Of a DNA stretch of 64,000 bases, positions 18,301 to 26,417 are shown in pieces. The first letter of the stretch is position 1; each line of letters opens with the position of its first letter. The position numbers were made by a program, and so were the translations under genes. Source of the DNA: Candidatus Goldiibacteriota bacterium HGW-Goldbacteria-1 (GTDB taxonomy: Bacteria > Oederibacteriota > PGYV01); the NCBI GenBank assembly GCA_002839855.1, contig PGYV01000002.1, positions 267,125 to 331,124 of the forward strand. Reading direction: 5' to 3'. Below the pieces are notes generated by a model that worked only from the letters and a program-made list of their open reading frames with translations, was not told the DNA's origin and made no database searches.

Positions 18301-21097
18301 CGTGGAAGACCCGGAAAATCTTGATATAATCGACCGGCTTATTCAGGCGCATTCATATTGGCGTATGAAAGGTTTAAGGGTGGATCTTATTATATGGAAC
18401 GAGGATCATTCAGTCTATAGGGATGATATGAGCGAGAAGATAAACAGCCTTATATCCAAGAACGGTCCGGGCATGTCAAACCAGCCCGGAGGAATATTTT
18501 TAAGGCGCGCCGATCAGATGTCCGAAGAGGACAAAATACTTATGCAGGCCGTGGCGCGGATAATAATTACAGACAGGGGCGGAACACTGGCTGAACAGAT
18601 AGAACGCATGTCGCACATAAGGCCGCAGCGGCCGCAGTTAAACGTAACTAAAAGGTTTGGTATTGAAAAAGAAGATGAAGGTATCAGCGAGCGTAAAGAC
18701 CTTGAATATTTTAACGGACTGGGCGGGTTTACCCGCGACGGCAGAGAGTATGTCATTAATACAGCGCCCGGCAGAAGAACGCCGGCGCCATGGGCAAATG
18801 TGCTGGCAAATAAAAACTTTGGAACGGTAATATCAGAAAGCGGAAGCGCCTATACCTGGAGCGAGAATGCACACGAGTTCCGCCTGACCCCATGGAAAAA
18901 TGACCCTGTTACCGATACCTGCGGAGAAGCAATGTACATCAGGGATGAGGAATCCGGGCGTTTTTGGTCGCCTACACCGCTTCCCGCGTCGGGAAAAACA
19001 GGATATGTATCGCGCCATGGTTTTGGTTACAGTGTTTTCGAACATAGAGAAAACGGGATAGAATCGGAACTGACTGTTTTTGTCTCTCTTGAACATCCTG
19101 TAAAGTTTTCTGTTTTAAAAATAAAAAATCATTCCGGGCGCAGGCGCAGTTTGTCAGCCACATCATACAATGAACTGGTAATGGGCACGCACAGGGATAA
19201 ATATCACATGCATATTATTACAGAGGTTGACCCTAAAAGCGGCGCTATGCTTGCGTACAACCATTACAATAAGGAATTTCCGGACAGGGTTGTATTTCTT
19301 GATACAAGCGAGACCGCCCGTTTTGTAACAGGAGACAGGCACGAGTTTTTGGGAAGAAACGGGTCTATGGGTTCGCCGGCTGCAATGTATAAAGACAGGC
19401 TGTCGGGTAAAACCGGCGCGGGATATGACCCCTGTGTAAGCGCGCAGGTTAAATTTGAATTAAATGATAATGAAGAAAAGGAAATAGTATTTCTATTTGG
19501 TTCAGGCAAAAGCCCTGACGAGGCGCGTGAAATACTTCAGAGCTATAACGGTTCAGCATTGGTGCATAAAGAACTTGAAAATGTATGGGAACACTGGAAA
19601 AGAAGCCTTGGCGTAATTTATGTTGAAACACCGGATAATTCCGTTAATTTTCTTGTGAACGGCTGGCTTCAGTATCAGGTAATAAGCTGCCGTTTGTGGG
19701 GGCGCAGCGGTTATTATCAGTCAGGCGGCGCTTATGGTTTCAGGGATCAGCTGCAGGATGTTATGGCGCTTATGCATTCTCATCCGGAAATGATAAGGGA
19801 ACAGCTGCTTACTTTTGCCTCTCATCAGTTTACAGAAGGTGATGTTCAGCACTGGTGGCATCCGCCGTCAGGAAGGGGCGTCAGAACAAAGTGTTCTGAT
19901 GACTATTTATGGCTGCCTTTGGTTGCTTCTGTATATGTTATGGAAATCGGAGATACGGGAGTATTAAATGAAAAAGTGCGTTTTCTGTATGGGCCGCAGG
20001 TAAATCCCGATGACGAGTCATATTACGGCATGCCGGGGATATCAGAAAACCGGGGAACTCTTTATGAACATTGTGTTGCGGCAGTCAGGCACGCTTTAAG
20101 ATACGGAATACACGGGCTTCCGCTTATTGGCAGCGGAGACTGGAATGATGGCATGAATCTGGTTGGTAAAGACGGAAAAGGCGAAAGTGTCTGGCTGGCA
20201 TTCTTTCTGCATAAGGTACTTATGTCTATGTCGCAAATGGCAAAGCAGCACGGGGATGAAACTTTTTCCGATGAATGCCTTGAAGAAGCCGCAAAGCTTT
20301 CTAAAAATATAGATAAAAACGCGTGGGATGGAAAGTGGTATCTGCGGGCTTATTTTGACAATGGAGAGCCGCTGGGTTCTTCGTTAAATACAGAGTGCCG
20401 TATAGATTCTATTCCGCAGTCATGGGCCGTTATTTCCGGTGCGGCAGATCCGGCAAGGGCAAAAGAAGCAATGGACAGCGTGGATAAACTGCTTGTTGAC
20501 AGGCAGGGCATGCTGATAAAACTTTTTACCCCGCCTTTTGATAAAACTTTAAATAATCCGGGGTATATAAAAGGCTATGTGCCGGGCGTAAGGGAAAATG
20601 GGGGGCAGTATACACACGCTGCTGTGTGGTCTGTAATGGCATTTGCCGCGTTAAAAGACAGATCACGGGCGTGGGAACTGTTGAATTTAATAAACCCCAT
20701 CAGGCACAGCGATACGGCAGAAAAATCCGCCTTATATAAGGTGGAACCATTTGTTATGGCCGCTGATGTGTACGGTGTTGAATCTAACACGGGCCGCGGC
20801 GGCTGGACCTGGTACACGGGTTCTGCTTCGTGGATGTATCAGCTTATTGTCAAGAATCTGCTGGGAATTCAGCTTAAAGTTGACCGGTTATATTTTGAAC
20901 CGTGCCTTCCGAAAGACTGGCAGTCATTTAAGGTTCATTACCGTTTCCGGGAAACTTTTTATCACATATCACTGCAAAGGTCGGGGGCAGAAGATAAAGT
21001 AATATCGGTAACTGTTGACGGCAACGCGCATCAGGATTTATCCATCCCGCTTGTTGATGACAGAATAGAACATACGGTGGAAGTGGTAATAGGGTGA
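12332..21097 (+). CDS. giant cyclic beta-1,2-glucan synthase-like protein (GT84/GH94 type)
   Basis: At 2921 residues this matches the size and domain order of NdvB/Cgs. It has a cytosolic N-terminus, membrane segments near 412-480, and a glycosyltransferase domain with the acidic TLDTDTRMP near 633 and RRRRWIRGDW near 785. More membrane segments lie near 830-875 and 900-1000. A glucoamylase-like domain follows at about 1050-1600, then two carbohydrate-binding/GH94 phosphorylase-like units to the end, with the GH94 catalytic Asp motif GDWNDGMN near 2601. In the family the GT polymerises UDP-glucose, while the GH94 domain controls chain length. Cyclic periplasmic beta-glucans act in osmoadaptation and host interaction. 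The AAAGGAGGAG start is clear. Whether the product is cyclic beta-1,2-glucan here is inferred. Confidence 0.88.
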   Translation: MRGFFTDLPRKIQEIFTINLPAKKIINEQPLRAELFSMDQFELHAKFLAEKHDVSLKKTREKLLIRLKDNEQILLRTNKMLNEADKAKNTITPAGEWILDNYYLIEEQIRLAQKFFPKVYSRELPGLSSGPMSGYPRVYDIAMEIVSHGDGRIDVKGLTAFISSYQTIKKLKLGELWAIPIMLRLALIENLRRVSVYMMVTQVDRDKADYWANRILEVAVKDTDNYIHEIAAMAKDNPPMSDSFVSEFVRRLQGQSANIDLPLNWLEKKLSEQGETVERLIRSTSRKQAANQVSIANTIESLRLLEGTDWHEFVEALSAVEEVLRKDPYGVYGTMSFETRDAYRHVIEKLANKSRLTEEDVALRALQIASLAAADNKGKDASAHIGYYLIDKGLKQLYSELKIRFPISALLQAKKTALSMSLYTGSIVLFTCIGLAAGLFLAGILGLRGWLNYAILSIPLLFVTSQTVVSIINWISTIIVKPNNLPKMDFSKAITAGAHTLVVVPTLLNNRQGIESLIENLEVSYLANKDPQISFALLTDFKDALQENMPEDESLLSFVIEGVETLNNKYPGKDAEIFYFFHRNRKWNPREKLWMAYERKRGKLSELNMLLRGNGKDKFSVIKGDVQHLQDVKYVITLDTDTRMPRDAVKNLVSIICHPLNKPVYDEEKKRVVSGYGILQPRVEAGYPGENPSAFVKIFGGETGIDPYTKAVSDVYQDLFFEGSFIGKGLYEVDAFEKCLKDRLPENLILSHDMLEGCYARCALVTEVELHEKYPTAYLKDVSRRRRWIRGDWQITQWLFSTVPGFNGKKVKNPLSFLSQWKILDNLRRSLVPVSVFIIFLSGWIMFKSSWPWTIYIILLSGLPIPVKLMYDAGRKPEGISMESHMSALSASLTNRGLQFLLSFVFIVYEAYYNIAAVVTTFWRKFITRSKLLEWNTFAETELAGNITAFDYVRKMIAAPFAALLCAASGCVKSDLPAVMILISWMASPLVAYIISRPVSLRRDVLSASKKLFLRMCARKTWRFFEEFVTARDNFLPPDNFQEEPLGMPARRTSPTNIGLSLLSNLTAYDFGYISMAVMLDRTKKTLGTMNAMEKYRGHFYNWYSTETLKPLLPLYISSVDSGNLTGNLLVMRSGILEMRGEKIISFKIIDGLLDTLNLIVESFKEPVKNTSAASRETAVRIEARLKRMGDKLLSVPETLPELHMLIRHLSAECSKMIIDLDFMGLVKTKKWGMAFEKHCYHCLEDMVYMAPWLQLPTEIPGMWDKDEEKQNEMRAILREELRHLETIPVLNDAARLELKLIPLIDKILNSSEYSNDEKTWFMALKDAVSRAGTRAYERIAIIEELALSCGEMSNVEYDFLYNKSKHLFHIGYNAGERKTDASCYDLLASESRLASYIAIAQGSVPQEHWFMLGRLLSKRGGDPVLVSWGGSMFEYLMPLLIMPDYEGTLLNRTYKAIVGRQIDYARRNEVPWGISESGYNKVDVTMAYQYRSFGVPDSGFKRGLAEDLVIAPYASAMALMVEPEKACENLELLKDNGFEGDYGFYEAIDYTPARLATDENYSVVKSYMAHHHGMSFLSFAYVLLNRPMQRRFLADPMFKATELLLQERVPVDVPFLYDTEVTGPLRQVEEREALLRVFTNPDTPTPEIHLLSNGKYSVMVTNAGAGYSRWKNIAVTRWREDAALDNEGTFVYLRDVKTGDFWSAAHQPTLKKSKNYEAVFSQSRAEFKRRDFNIDTHTEIVVSPEDDVELRRINITNRSRDKRRIEFTSYAEAVLNYPEADQAHSAFSNLFIQTEVIKPYQAIICGRRPRSENEAYPFILHLMAVHGNSTTPASYETDRSKFIGRCGTTADPAAMHDKGVLSGTQGAVIDPVLSIRGCVELDSQESAVIDYVTAVCGSMEDAKKLIEKYRDRNLADRVFNLSWTHGQVALQQINATEAEAQLYGRLAGAIVYANPAWRAAASVLKKNLRGQPDLWGYSISGDLPIVLVRVEDPENLDIIDRLIQAHSYWRMKGLRVDLIIWNEDHSVYRDDMSEKINSLISKNGPGMSNQPGGIFLRRADQMSEEDKILMQAVARIIITDRGGTLAEQIERMSHIRPQRPQLNVTKRFGIEKEDEGISERKDLEYFNGLGGFTRDGREYVINTAPGRRTPAPWANVLANKNFGTVISESGSAYTWSENAHEFRLTPWKNDPVTDTCGEAMYIRDEESGRFWSPTPLPASGKTGYVSRHGFGYSVFEHRENGIESELTVFVSLEHPVKFSVLKIKNHSGRRRSLSATSYNELVMGTHRDKYHMHIITEVDPKSGAMLAYNHYNKEFPDRVVFLDTSETARFVTGDRHEFLGRNGSMGSPAAMYKDRLSGKTGAGYDPCVSAQVKFELNDNEEKEIVFLFGSGKSPDEAREILQSYNGSALVHKELENVWEHWKRSLGVIYVETPDNSVNFLVNGWLQYQVISCRLWGRSGYYQSGGAYGFRDQLQDVMALMHSHPEMIREQLLTFASHQFTEGDVQHWWHPPSGRGVRTKCSDDYLWLPLVASVYVMEIGDTGVLNEKVRFLYGPQVNPDDESYYGMPGISENRGTLYEHCVAAVRHALRYGIHGLPLIGSGDWNDGMNLVGKDGKGESVWLAFFLHKVLMSMSQMAKQHGDETFSDECLEEAAKLSKNIDKNAWDGKWYLRAYFDNGEPLGSSLNTECRIDSIPQSWAVISGAADPARAKEAMDSVDKLLVDRQGMLIKLFTPPFDKTLNNPGYIKGYVPGVRENGGQYTHAAVWSVMAFAALKDRSRAWELLNLINPIRHSDTAEKSALYKVEPFVMAADVYGVESNTGRGGWTWYTGSASWMYQLIVKNLLGIQLKVDRLYFEPCLPKDWQSFKVHYRFRETFYHISLQRSGAEDKVISVTVDGNAHQDLSIPLVDDRIEHTVEVVIG

Positions 21098-21102
21098 ACT
21101 TA

Positions 21103-21172
21103 GTTACAAGTTACAAGTTACAAGTTACAAGTTACAAGTTACAAGTTACAAGTGGCAAGTTACAAGTTACAG
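21103..21172 (+). repeat. GTTACAA heptamer array, left arm of an inverted pair
   Basis: Ten contiguous 7-base units are visible: seven perfect GTTACAA, one GTGGCAA, one more perfect and a final GTTACAG. The array begins 5 bases after the stop codon of the glucan synthase. The reverse-complement array is at 21562-21589, so the two arms could fold together around the enclosed gene. Confidence 0.95.
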
Positions 21173-21201
21173 TAATAACTTAAAAAAATAGATGACTAAA
21201 G

Positions 21202-21609
21202 TTATATGCGATTATGTTTAGCTGTTTTAATTGATGCGTGTATCATGGCTGCTATTTCGTCAGCTTCTTTGTATAGAACTGTTACACTAGACTCTATTAC
21301 TAAAGCTGATTCAACTAATAATTCAAACCAATGCTTGCTTTCATCAATTTCTTCGGCAACAATGCCCAGCTTTGCGATAAATTCAGCAGTAGAACGTGCT
21401 TTTTTAGCGGCACGGTAATTAGCCGACACCGACGTTGCGCTTCTTAAAAGTTGATTGCCTAACGATTTATAAATATGATCATAAGGAAAGTTTTTTACAA
21501 GTTTTATGACATCAACTGCAAATTTCTTTGTCCTGTTTTTTAACTGATCTTTTTCATTAAGTTGTAACTTGTCACCTGTTACTTGCAACTTTATATCCCC
21601 ACTTTCCAA
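21202..21609 (-). CDS. four-helix-bundle protein (S23 / 23S rRNA intervening-sequence protein family)
   Basis: The ~125-residue core shows family hallmarks: [14 protein letters not shown] at the first helix, [21 protein letters not shown], a [22 protein letters not shown] helix and a final helix with EADEIAAMI. Such proteins were first seen inside 23S rRNA intervening sequences and also stand free in many genomes; their activity is unknown. No ATG lies upstream of the domain. The frame opens with TTG (21609 or another TTG inside the repeat), and its first ~15 residues are encoded by the right-hand heptamer array. It overlaps the comM end by 19 bases. With its flanking inverted arrays it looks like a self-contained element. 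Confidence 0.75.
   Translation of the reverse strand: MESGDIKLQVTGDKLQLNEKDQLKNRTKKFAVDVIKLVKNFPYDHIYKSLGNQLLRSATSVSANYRAAKKARSTAEFIAKLGIVAEEIDESKHWFELLVESALVIESSVTVLYKEADEIAAMIHASIKTAKHNRI
21562..21589 (-). repeat. heptamer array, right arm of the inverted pair
   Basis: Four degenerate TTGTAAC units (TTGTAAC, TTGTCAC, CTGTTAC, TTGCAAC), the reverse complement of the GTTACAA array at 21103. It ends 1 base before the comM stop codon and encodes the start of the four-helix-bundle frame. Confidence 0.85.
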
Positions 21610-23135
21610 TGCTCTCTGTCCAGGCTTCTGTACTGAATGGCTTCCGCAATGTGGGTGGATGTAATATCCTCCGCGCCTTCTAAATCCGCTATTGTCCGTG
21701 ATACTTTTAAGACACGGTCGTAGGCACGGGCGGATAGCCCTAAATTCTCTATTGCTGTTTTTAATAATGCCTGCGATTCGTTATCCAGCTGGCAGAACTT
21801 TCTTGTGTGCCTTGGGCCCATGTGGGCGTTAAAGAAAACTCCGGATTTTTCAAACCTTTTTTCCTGGGCTTTACGCGCTGCGTTTACGCGCTGCCGTATT
21901 GACGCTGAAGTTTCCGCCTCTGCTTTTGACGCCAGTTCGTTATATTCCACTACCGGGACTTCCACATGAATGTCAATTCTGTCCAGAAGCGGGCCGGATA
22001 TTTTGGACATATATTTTTCACGCTGAGCCGGCGTGCAGGAACAGCTTTTGGTAGGGTGCGTGGAATATCCGCAGGGGCAGGGGTTCATTGCGGCAAACAA
22101 TACAAACCTTGCCGGATAAGTTATAGAAACAGCCGCGCGTGAAATTGTCACATGCCCGTCCTCTAACGGCTGCCTTAAAACTTCCAGCACGTTTCTGTTA
22201 AATTCAGGCAGCTCATCAAGGAATAAAACGCCGTTATGCGAAAGCGACACTTCGCCGGGTCGAGGTACGGCGCCGCCGCCTATTAACCCGGCGTCAGAAA
22301 TTGTATGGTGCGGTGAGCGGAATGGGCGTGTGGCAATAAGCGCGGTTTTTTCGCGCATGTATCCGGATACGCTGTGTATTTTAGTTGTTTCAATTGCTTC
22401 GGTTAAATTCATTTCCGGCAGGATAGTGGGGAACCTGCGGGCAAGCATTGTCTTGCCGGAACCGGGAGGCCCTATTAAAATTATGTTATGTCCGCCGGCG
22501 GCGGCTATTTCCATTGACCGCTTAACGTGCTGCTGGCCTTTAACCTCTGAAAAATCAATGTGATAAACTGAAGCCCTGGAAAAAACTTCTGTGATGTCTA
22601 TTTCGTGCGCGTCAAGGGTAATTTCCCCGTTTAAAAAGTCAAATACCTGCCTGAAGTGTTTTACCGCAAATACATCAATTCCTTCCACCACAGCTGATTC
22701 ATCGGCGTTGGCAAAGGGGACGATAATGCCTTTATAACCAAGGTTCTTTGCAAGCAGCGACATTGACAATGCGCCTTTGACAGAGTTAATAGAGCCGTCA
22801 AGCGACAACTCGCCGGTTATCATGTAGTTTTCAAGTTTAGCGGTGTTTAAGGTGCCGCAGGCGGCTAAAATGCCTATGGCTATGGGCAGGTCAAACGAAG
22901 GCCCTTCTTTTTTGCGGTCAGCAGGGGATAAATTCAGGGTAATTTTCTGGTTGGGGGGAAACTCTATCATGGAATTGGTAATGGCCGACTTCACCCTGTC
23001 TTTGCTTTCTTTGACGGAAGTATCGGGAAGGCCGACAATTGAAAAACCCGGAATTCCAAAGGTCATGTCTGTTTCTACTTCCACTTCATAAGCGTCAATG
23101 CCTAAAATAGATGCGGATTTAACTTTGCTTAACAC
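21591..23135 (-). CDS. comM: Mg-chelatase-like AAA+ ATPase ComM/YifB
   Basis: ComM-family hexameric helicases promote branch migration during integration of incoming DNA. The protein shows the N-terminal ChlI-like domain ([13 protein letters not shown] at the start), Walker [10 protein letters not shown] near 220, Walker B-type FLDELPEF near 295, the Cys-rich NPCPCGY with CSCTPAQ near 365, and the C-terminal Mg-chelatase domain with [14 protein letters not shown] place the start at GTG 23135, giving the family's usual LSKVKSA opening behind AGGTGA; a GTG three codons earlier (23144) is possible. It converges on the glucan synthase, with the S23-like element between the two stop codons. Confidence 0.93.
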   Translation of the reverse strand: MLSKVKSASILGIDAYEVEVETDMTFGIPGFSIVGLPDTSVKESKDRVKSAITNSMIEFPPNQKITLNLSPADRKKEGPSFDLPIAIGILAACGTLNTAKLENYMITGELSLDGSINSVKGALSMSLLAKNLGYKGIIVPFANADESAVVEGIDVFAVKHFRQVFDFLNGEITLDAHEIDITEVFSRASVYHIDFSEVKGQQHVKRSMEIAAAGGHNIILIGPPGSGKTMLARRFPTILPEMNLTEAIETTKIHSVSGYMREKTALIATRPFRSPHHTISDAGLIGGGAVPRPGEVSLSHNGVLFLDELPEFNRNVLEVLRQPLEDGHVTISRAAVSITYPARFVLFAAMNPCPCGYSTHPTKSCSCTPAQREKYMSKISGPLLDRIDIHVEVPVVEYNELASKAEAETSASIRQRVNAARKAQEKRFEKSGVFFNAHMGPRHTRKFCQLDNESQALLKTAIENLGLSARAYDRVLKVSRTIADLEGAEDITSTHIAEAIQYRSLDREHWKVGI

Positions 23136-23204
23136 AATAATCACCTGTAACTGCGCCGCATGCGGCCCAGCCCCTCTATGTTTTTATAACTGAATCTTAA
23201 ATTA

Positions 23205-23660
23205 TTATTCTATCCAGAAAGATATTACTTCCAGATTTTTGTTTGCCTGGCGCAGCCTGTTGCATAAAACACGCACAAGTATGTCAATTACTTTTAACGC
23301 TGTCTGCGGATATTTCTGCCTTAAAATCAGGTAGTTGGTGCGGGAAATTGAAATTACCACGGAATCGCCCGCGGTTTTTGCAGCGGCAGAACGGGGCATT
23401 CCGTCTAAAAGCGCCATTTCGCCGAAAAATTCCCCGGGATTAAGCACCGCTATGGTGTTTTCCTGGCCTTTAATTTTTTTTGTTATTTTTACCGAACCGG
23501 ATTTTAATATGTACATTTTATCTCCGGGCCCTTCTTCCGGAAAAATGGTTTCATTTGGTTTAAGATTTTCTTCAGCGCATACGCTGTTTAAAGCTTCTAT
23601 ATCCTGCGGGGTTAAATCTTTAAAACCTTTTGATCCTGACAGAAAGTCAGCTGTTCCCAT
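23205..23660 (-). CDS. single-domain cyclic nucleotide-binding protein
   Basis: The 151-residue protein consists almost entirely of one cNMP-binding beta-roll at about 10-130. Its phosphate-binding cassette reads GEFFGEMALLDGMPRSAAAKT-like near 78-98, with the key Glu and Arg present. No helix-turn-helix follows, so unlike CRP it should not bind DNA by itself. It may be a ligand-responsive partner or localisation domain. The ribosome site GGAGGGT precedes the ATG. It is probably co-transcribed with the TPR gene upstream on the same strand (86-base gap). Confidence 0.85.
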   Translation of the reverse strand: MGTADFLSGSKGFKDLTPQDIEALNSVCAEENLKPNETIFPEEGPGDKMYILKSGSVKITKKIKGQENTIAVLNPGEFFGEMALLDGMPRSAAAKTAGDSVVISISRTNYLILRQKYPQTALKVIDILVRVLCNRLRQANKNLEVISFWIE

Positions 23661-23746
23661 ATAAAGTACCCTCCTATAATTAATCTTTAATTTTTATAGA
23701 ATATCACGCGGTATAAACAATGGCAACTGCAAAATATAAAGAAATA

Positions 23747-25417
23747 TCAGTAGAAACTGCGTGTGATTTTGGGCGGCGGGGGATTGTCGTCTTTTTTAGG
23801 CACCATTGGTTTTATGGGTTCTTCCGGTTTTACAGTTATCTGCCGGTTTGTAACCGCGGCTTCATTGAATTCAGGCATGGAATCAGTGGGTACAGGCGCG
23901 TCTGACCCCACAGCTTTTATTATTGTTTCCCGGTATGCTTCCGGCGGAAAATAAGTGTTATTCTGTGCGGGCGATGCTGAAGGGGGCTGCGGGGTTTCAA
24001 ACAATGAAGGGCCTTCAAGTGATATAACCTGTATGGATGGTTCCAGCATAAAGCTGTTATTAACATGTGCGGACTCTTCAAAAGTGGGAAGTTCTACAAC
24101 CTGCGGGCCGCTGTCAATTACCTGAAAATCATGCGTGTTCACGGTGGGGGGGATAACAGGCGGCGGGATAACAGGCGCGACCTGCATTGCAGCGGCTGAT
24201 TCTGCGGCCATACGGGCAGCCTGTTCCTGTTTTATTTTCTCGCCAAGTTTTTTCATATATTCACTTCTATCATCTTCTGATTCGGCAGTGGTGTTAATAA
24301 CCGGGGCAGCCACAGGCGGCACAACAACTGCCTTAACCTCCGGCGGTGTTTTAATTTCGTGTTTTTCTTCCTGTGGTTTTATATATCTGCTGAATAATTT
24401 CTGCACTTCTTCATAGGGTATCTTTTTTAAATCGGCAATACGCGAAATGCAGTCGTCCACAATTGCCCCGGATTCCTGAATACGTATTTGCGTGGTGAAT
24501 TCAGCAATTGCCTTATCTGTATTGCCCCTGTTCTGATAAATCTGGGCAAGCATATAATGCGCGTTGGAATAAGCAGGGTCAAGTTCCACTGCTTTTTTGT
24601 AAGCTTTTACAGCCGTATCCGGATTTTCCATTTTGTCATATAGAAGCCCGATAGTGTTATATAGTTTGGCGTTTTTGGGATTAAGATACGCGGCGCGTTC
24701 AAGGGCTTTAATTGCCAGCATGTAATTTTCTTTGTGCTGGTAGGCATAACCAAGGTTTATATACGCGCTTATATAGTTGTTATCAATTGAAAGCGCCTGG
24801 TTAAAAGAAGCGACAGCTTTGTCGTACATATGCTGTTCAAGATAAGCCATTCCAAGGTCATGCATTGTTTTTGCTTTATTCATATTTTTCTTTGCGGCTT
24901 CTTCAAGCTTCTTTATGGCATCATCCATTTCGCCGCCTTTAATAAAGGCGTCAATTCCAAGGTGATAAAGCCGTTCGCTGTAAGCGGGATTAAGGTCGCC
25001 GGCTTTTTTGAAATTTATAAGCGCGTCCGCGTAACGGCCCATATCGTAAAGCAGGTTGCCCATGTTGTTGTATAACAGGGCGGCATCGGGGTTGTTTTCA
25101 ACGCCTTTCTGATATACGAAAAGGGAATCGCTGTACTTGCCCTGGCGGGCAAATAAAAGTCCAAGGCTGTTATACGCCTCTGTGTGTTTGGGATTGGTGT
25201 TTATAAGTTTCTTAAAAAGCGCATAGGCGTTTTTATACTGGCGCATATCAGAAAATATGAAACCCAGGTTAAAAAGGGCGTCTTCATCAGCCGGATCCAT
25301 TTTCAGGATCTTTTCAAACTCTTTTATTGCTTTGTCGTTTTCGTTTTTGTTTTCATATTCAAGGCCTTTTTTCAGAAATTCCTGTTTCTTTTCTTCTTCT
25401 GATTTAAAGAGCGCCAT
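23747..25417 (-). CDS. TPR-repeat protein with proline-rich C-terminus
   Basis: The 556-residue protein has about nine consecutive tetratricopeptide repeats from residue 10 to ~325 (recurring ALYNLGxxY..KAI.xFxKAL.xNP patterns such as AEAYNSLGLLFARQGKY). A charged stretch and a long low-complexity part rich in Pro, Ala and Val (about 350-556) follow. No signal peptide is seen, so it is probably a cytosolic scaffold. TPR domains mediate protein contacts; the partner is unknown. It lies between the cNMP-binding protein and two barrel-like envelope proteins, all on the minus strand. Confidence 0.8.
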   Translation of the reverse strand: MALFKSEEEKKQEFLKKGLEYENKNENDKAIKEFEKILKMDPADEDALFNLGFIFSDMRQYKNAYALFKKLINTNPKHTEAYNSLGLLFARQGKYSDSLFVYQKGVENNPDAALLYNNMGNLLYDMGRYADALINFKKAGDLNPAYSERLYHLGIDAFIKGGEMDDAIKKLEEAAKKNMNKAKTMHDLGMAYLEQHMYDKAVASFNQALSIDNNYISAYINLGYAYQHKENYMLAIKALERAAYLNPKNAKLYNTIGLLYDKMENPDTAVKAYKKAVELDPAYSNAHYMLAQIYQNRGNTDKAIAEFTTQIRIQESGAIVDDCISRIADLKKIPYEEVQKLFSRYIKPQEEKHEIKTPPEVKAVVVPPVAAPVINTTAESEDDRSEYMKKLGEKIKQEQAARMAAESAAAMQVAPVIPPPVIPPTVNTHDFQVIDSGPQVVELPTFEESAHVNNSFMLEPSIQVISLEGPSLFETPQPPSASPAQNNTYFPPEAYRETIIKAVGSDAPVPTDSMPEFNEAAVTNRQITVKPEEPIKPMVPKKDDNPPPPKITRSFY

Positions 25418-25441
25418 TGAAATAACCCTGTAAGTTACGCA

Positions 25442-26284
25442 TTAGTAATTCATTAAAACGCCGGCGCCTATTACAAGCCCGCTGAAATCAAAAGCAATAT
25501 CGTTTTCGGATGCATTTATGACAGTATCAGTTTCAATATATGTACCTTTTGCTTTCATCGTAGGCAGGTTAGCTATTCTATAACCGGCTGTTATTCCTGC
25601 AGAGATAGCGGTATTTATCATGTAGTCAAGCCTAAGGTCAAAGTCAGCGGCAAAGCATGAACCATAAATTTCTGACCTTTTCGGAACATTGGCTGTTCCG
25701 CCCACGTTTTCTTCAAACGTACCGTTTGCCCAGGCGTAGCCCGCGTAAGCGCCCGCTGAAATTATAAAATCAAGGTCAGTCAGGTAATAACTGTAAGTTA
25801 AACCGGCCATTACCGGAAGCAGTGAAACATCAATTTTATTCAAAGTACCTGTGCCTTCCGCGAAAGCTTTGATAAATTCAACTCTTGGGCCGGCTGACAA
25901 ACACTGAAGAATTTTGATTCCAAAATCAACGCCCACTAAAAGCGCTGATTTAATCTGCTGAATATTGGAATTTGATGCAAACTTATTATAGTCAGCCATA
26001 TTTAGGGTTGTATATCCCGCGAAAAAACGGACATCGCCAAAATAAATAGACTTGCTTGCTTCGTCAGGAAGGGCGGGGGATGTTTCCGGCTGTTCTGCTC
26101 CTTTTGTATCAAGTTCTTCCGCTTCTTCCGCGGCTTCGGCTTCTTCTGCGGAAGGTTTTGTATCTTCAACACTTACTTTTCCGGATTGAATATCCGCGTC
26201 AACAGGAAGTGTTTCTGCGGCAAAAATCGCTGCAGGAATAAAAAAAAGTAATAAGGCGGCTAAAAGTATTGCATATCTTTTCAT
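25442..26284 (-). CDS. outer-membrane beta-barrel-like protein
   Basis: The precursor of about 280 residues has a signal peptide (KRYAILLAALLLFFIPAAIFA). An acidic Glu/Ala-rich linker (about 30-75) follows, then a glycine/aromatic-rich region with alternating hydrophobic residues ending in VLMNY, typical of outer-membrane barrels. The ATG at 26284 was chosen over the in-frame upstream 26299 because GGGGG lies 7 bases before it and it starts directly at the signal peptide. It resembles the upstream gene at 26418 (VDFGI..AGPR, GAYAGYAWANG, final GVLMNY), so the two are probably paralogs. Function unknown. Confidence 0.65.
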   Translation of the reverse strand: MKRYAILLAALLLFFIPAAIFAAETLPVDADIQSGKVSVEDTKPSAEEAEAAEEAEELDTKGAEQPETSPALPDEASKSIYFGDVRFFAGYTTLNMADYNKFASNSNIQQIKSALLVGVDFGIKILQCLSAGPRVEFIKAFAEGTGTLNKIDVSLLPVMAGLTYSYYLTDLDFIISAGAYAGYAWANGTFEENVGGTANVPKRSEIYGSCFAADFDLRLDYMINTAISAGITAGYRIANLPTMKAKGTYIETDTVINASENDIAFDFSGLVIGAGVLMNY

Positions 26285-26356
26285 GTTGTACCCCCACAAT
26301 TTTTATTTATATTATTATAACATTAAAGACAGGTGAAAATCAAAAGTAAAAATATA

Positions 26357-26392
26357 AAAGCGGCAGGGTGTTTATCACGCTCTGCCGCTTTT
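26357..26392 (-). terminator. intrinsic terminator of the 26418 gene
   Basis: AAAAGCGGCAG and CTGCCGCTTTT form an 11-bp stem between the two barrel-like genes. On the minus strand it is followed by a T-rich stretch. Confidence 0.75.
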
Positions 26393-26417
26393 ATATGAAG
26401 GGTAATTTATGTAACTG

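Noticed and set aside
21103-21172. CRISPR-like array
   Set aside because: Units are 7 bases and directly adjacent, with no spacers and no cas genes.
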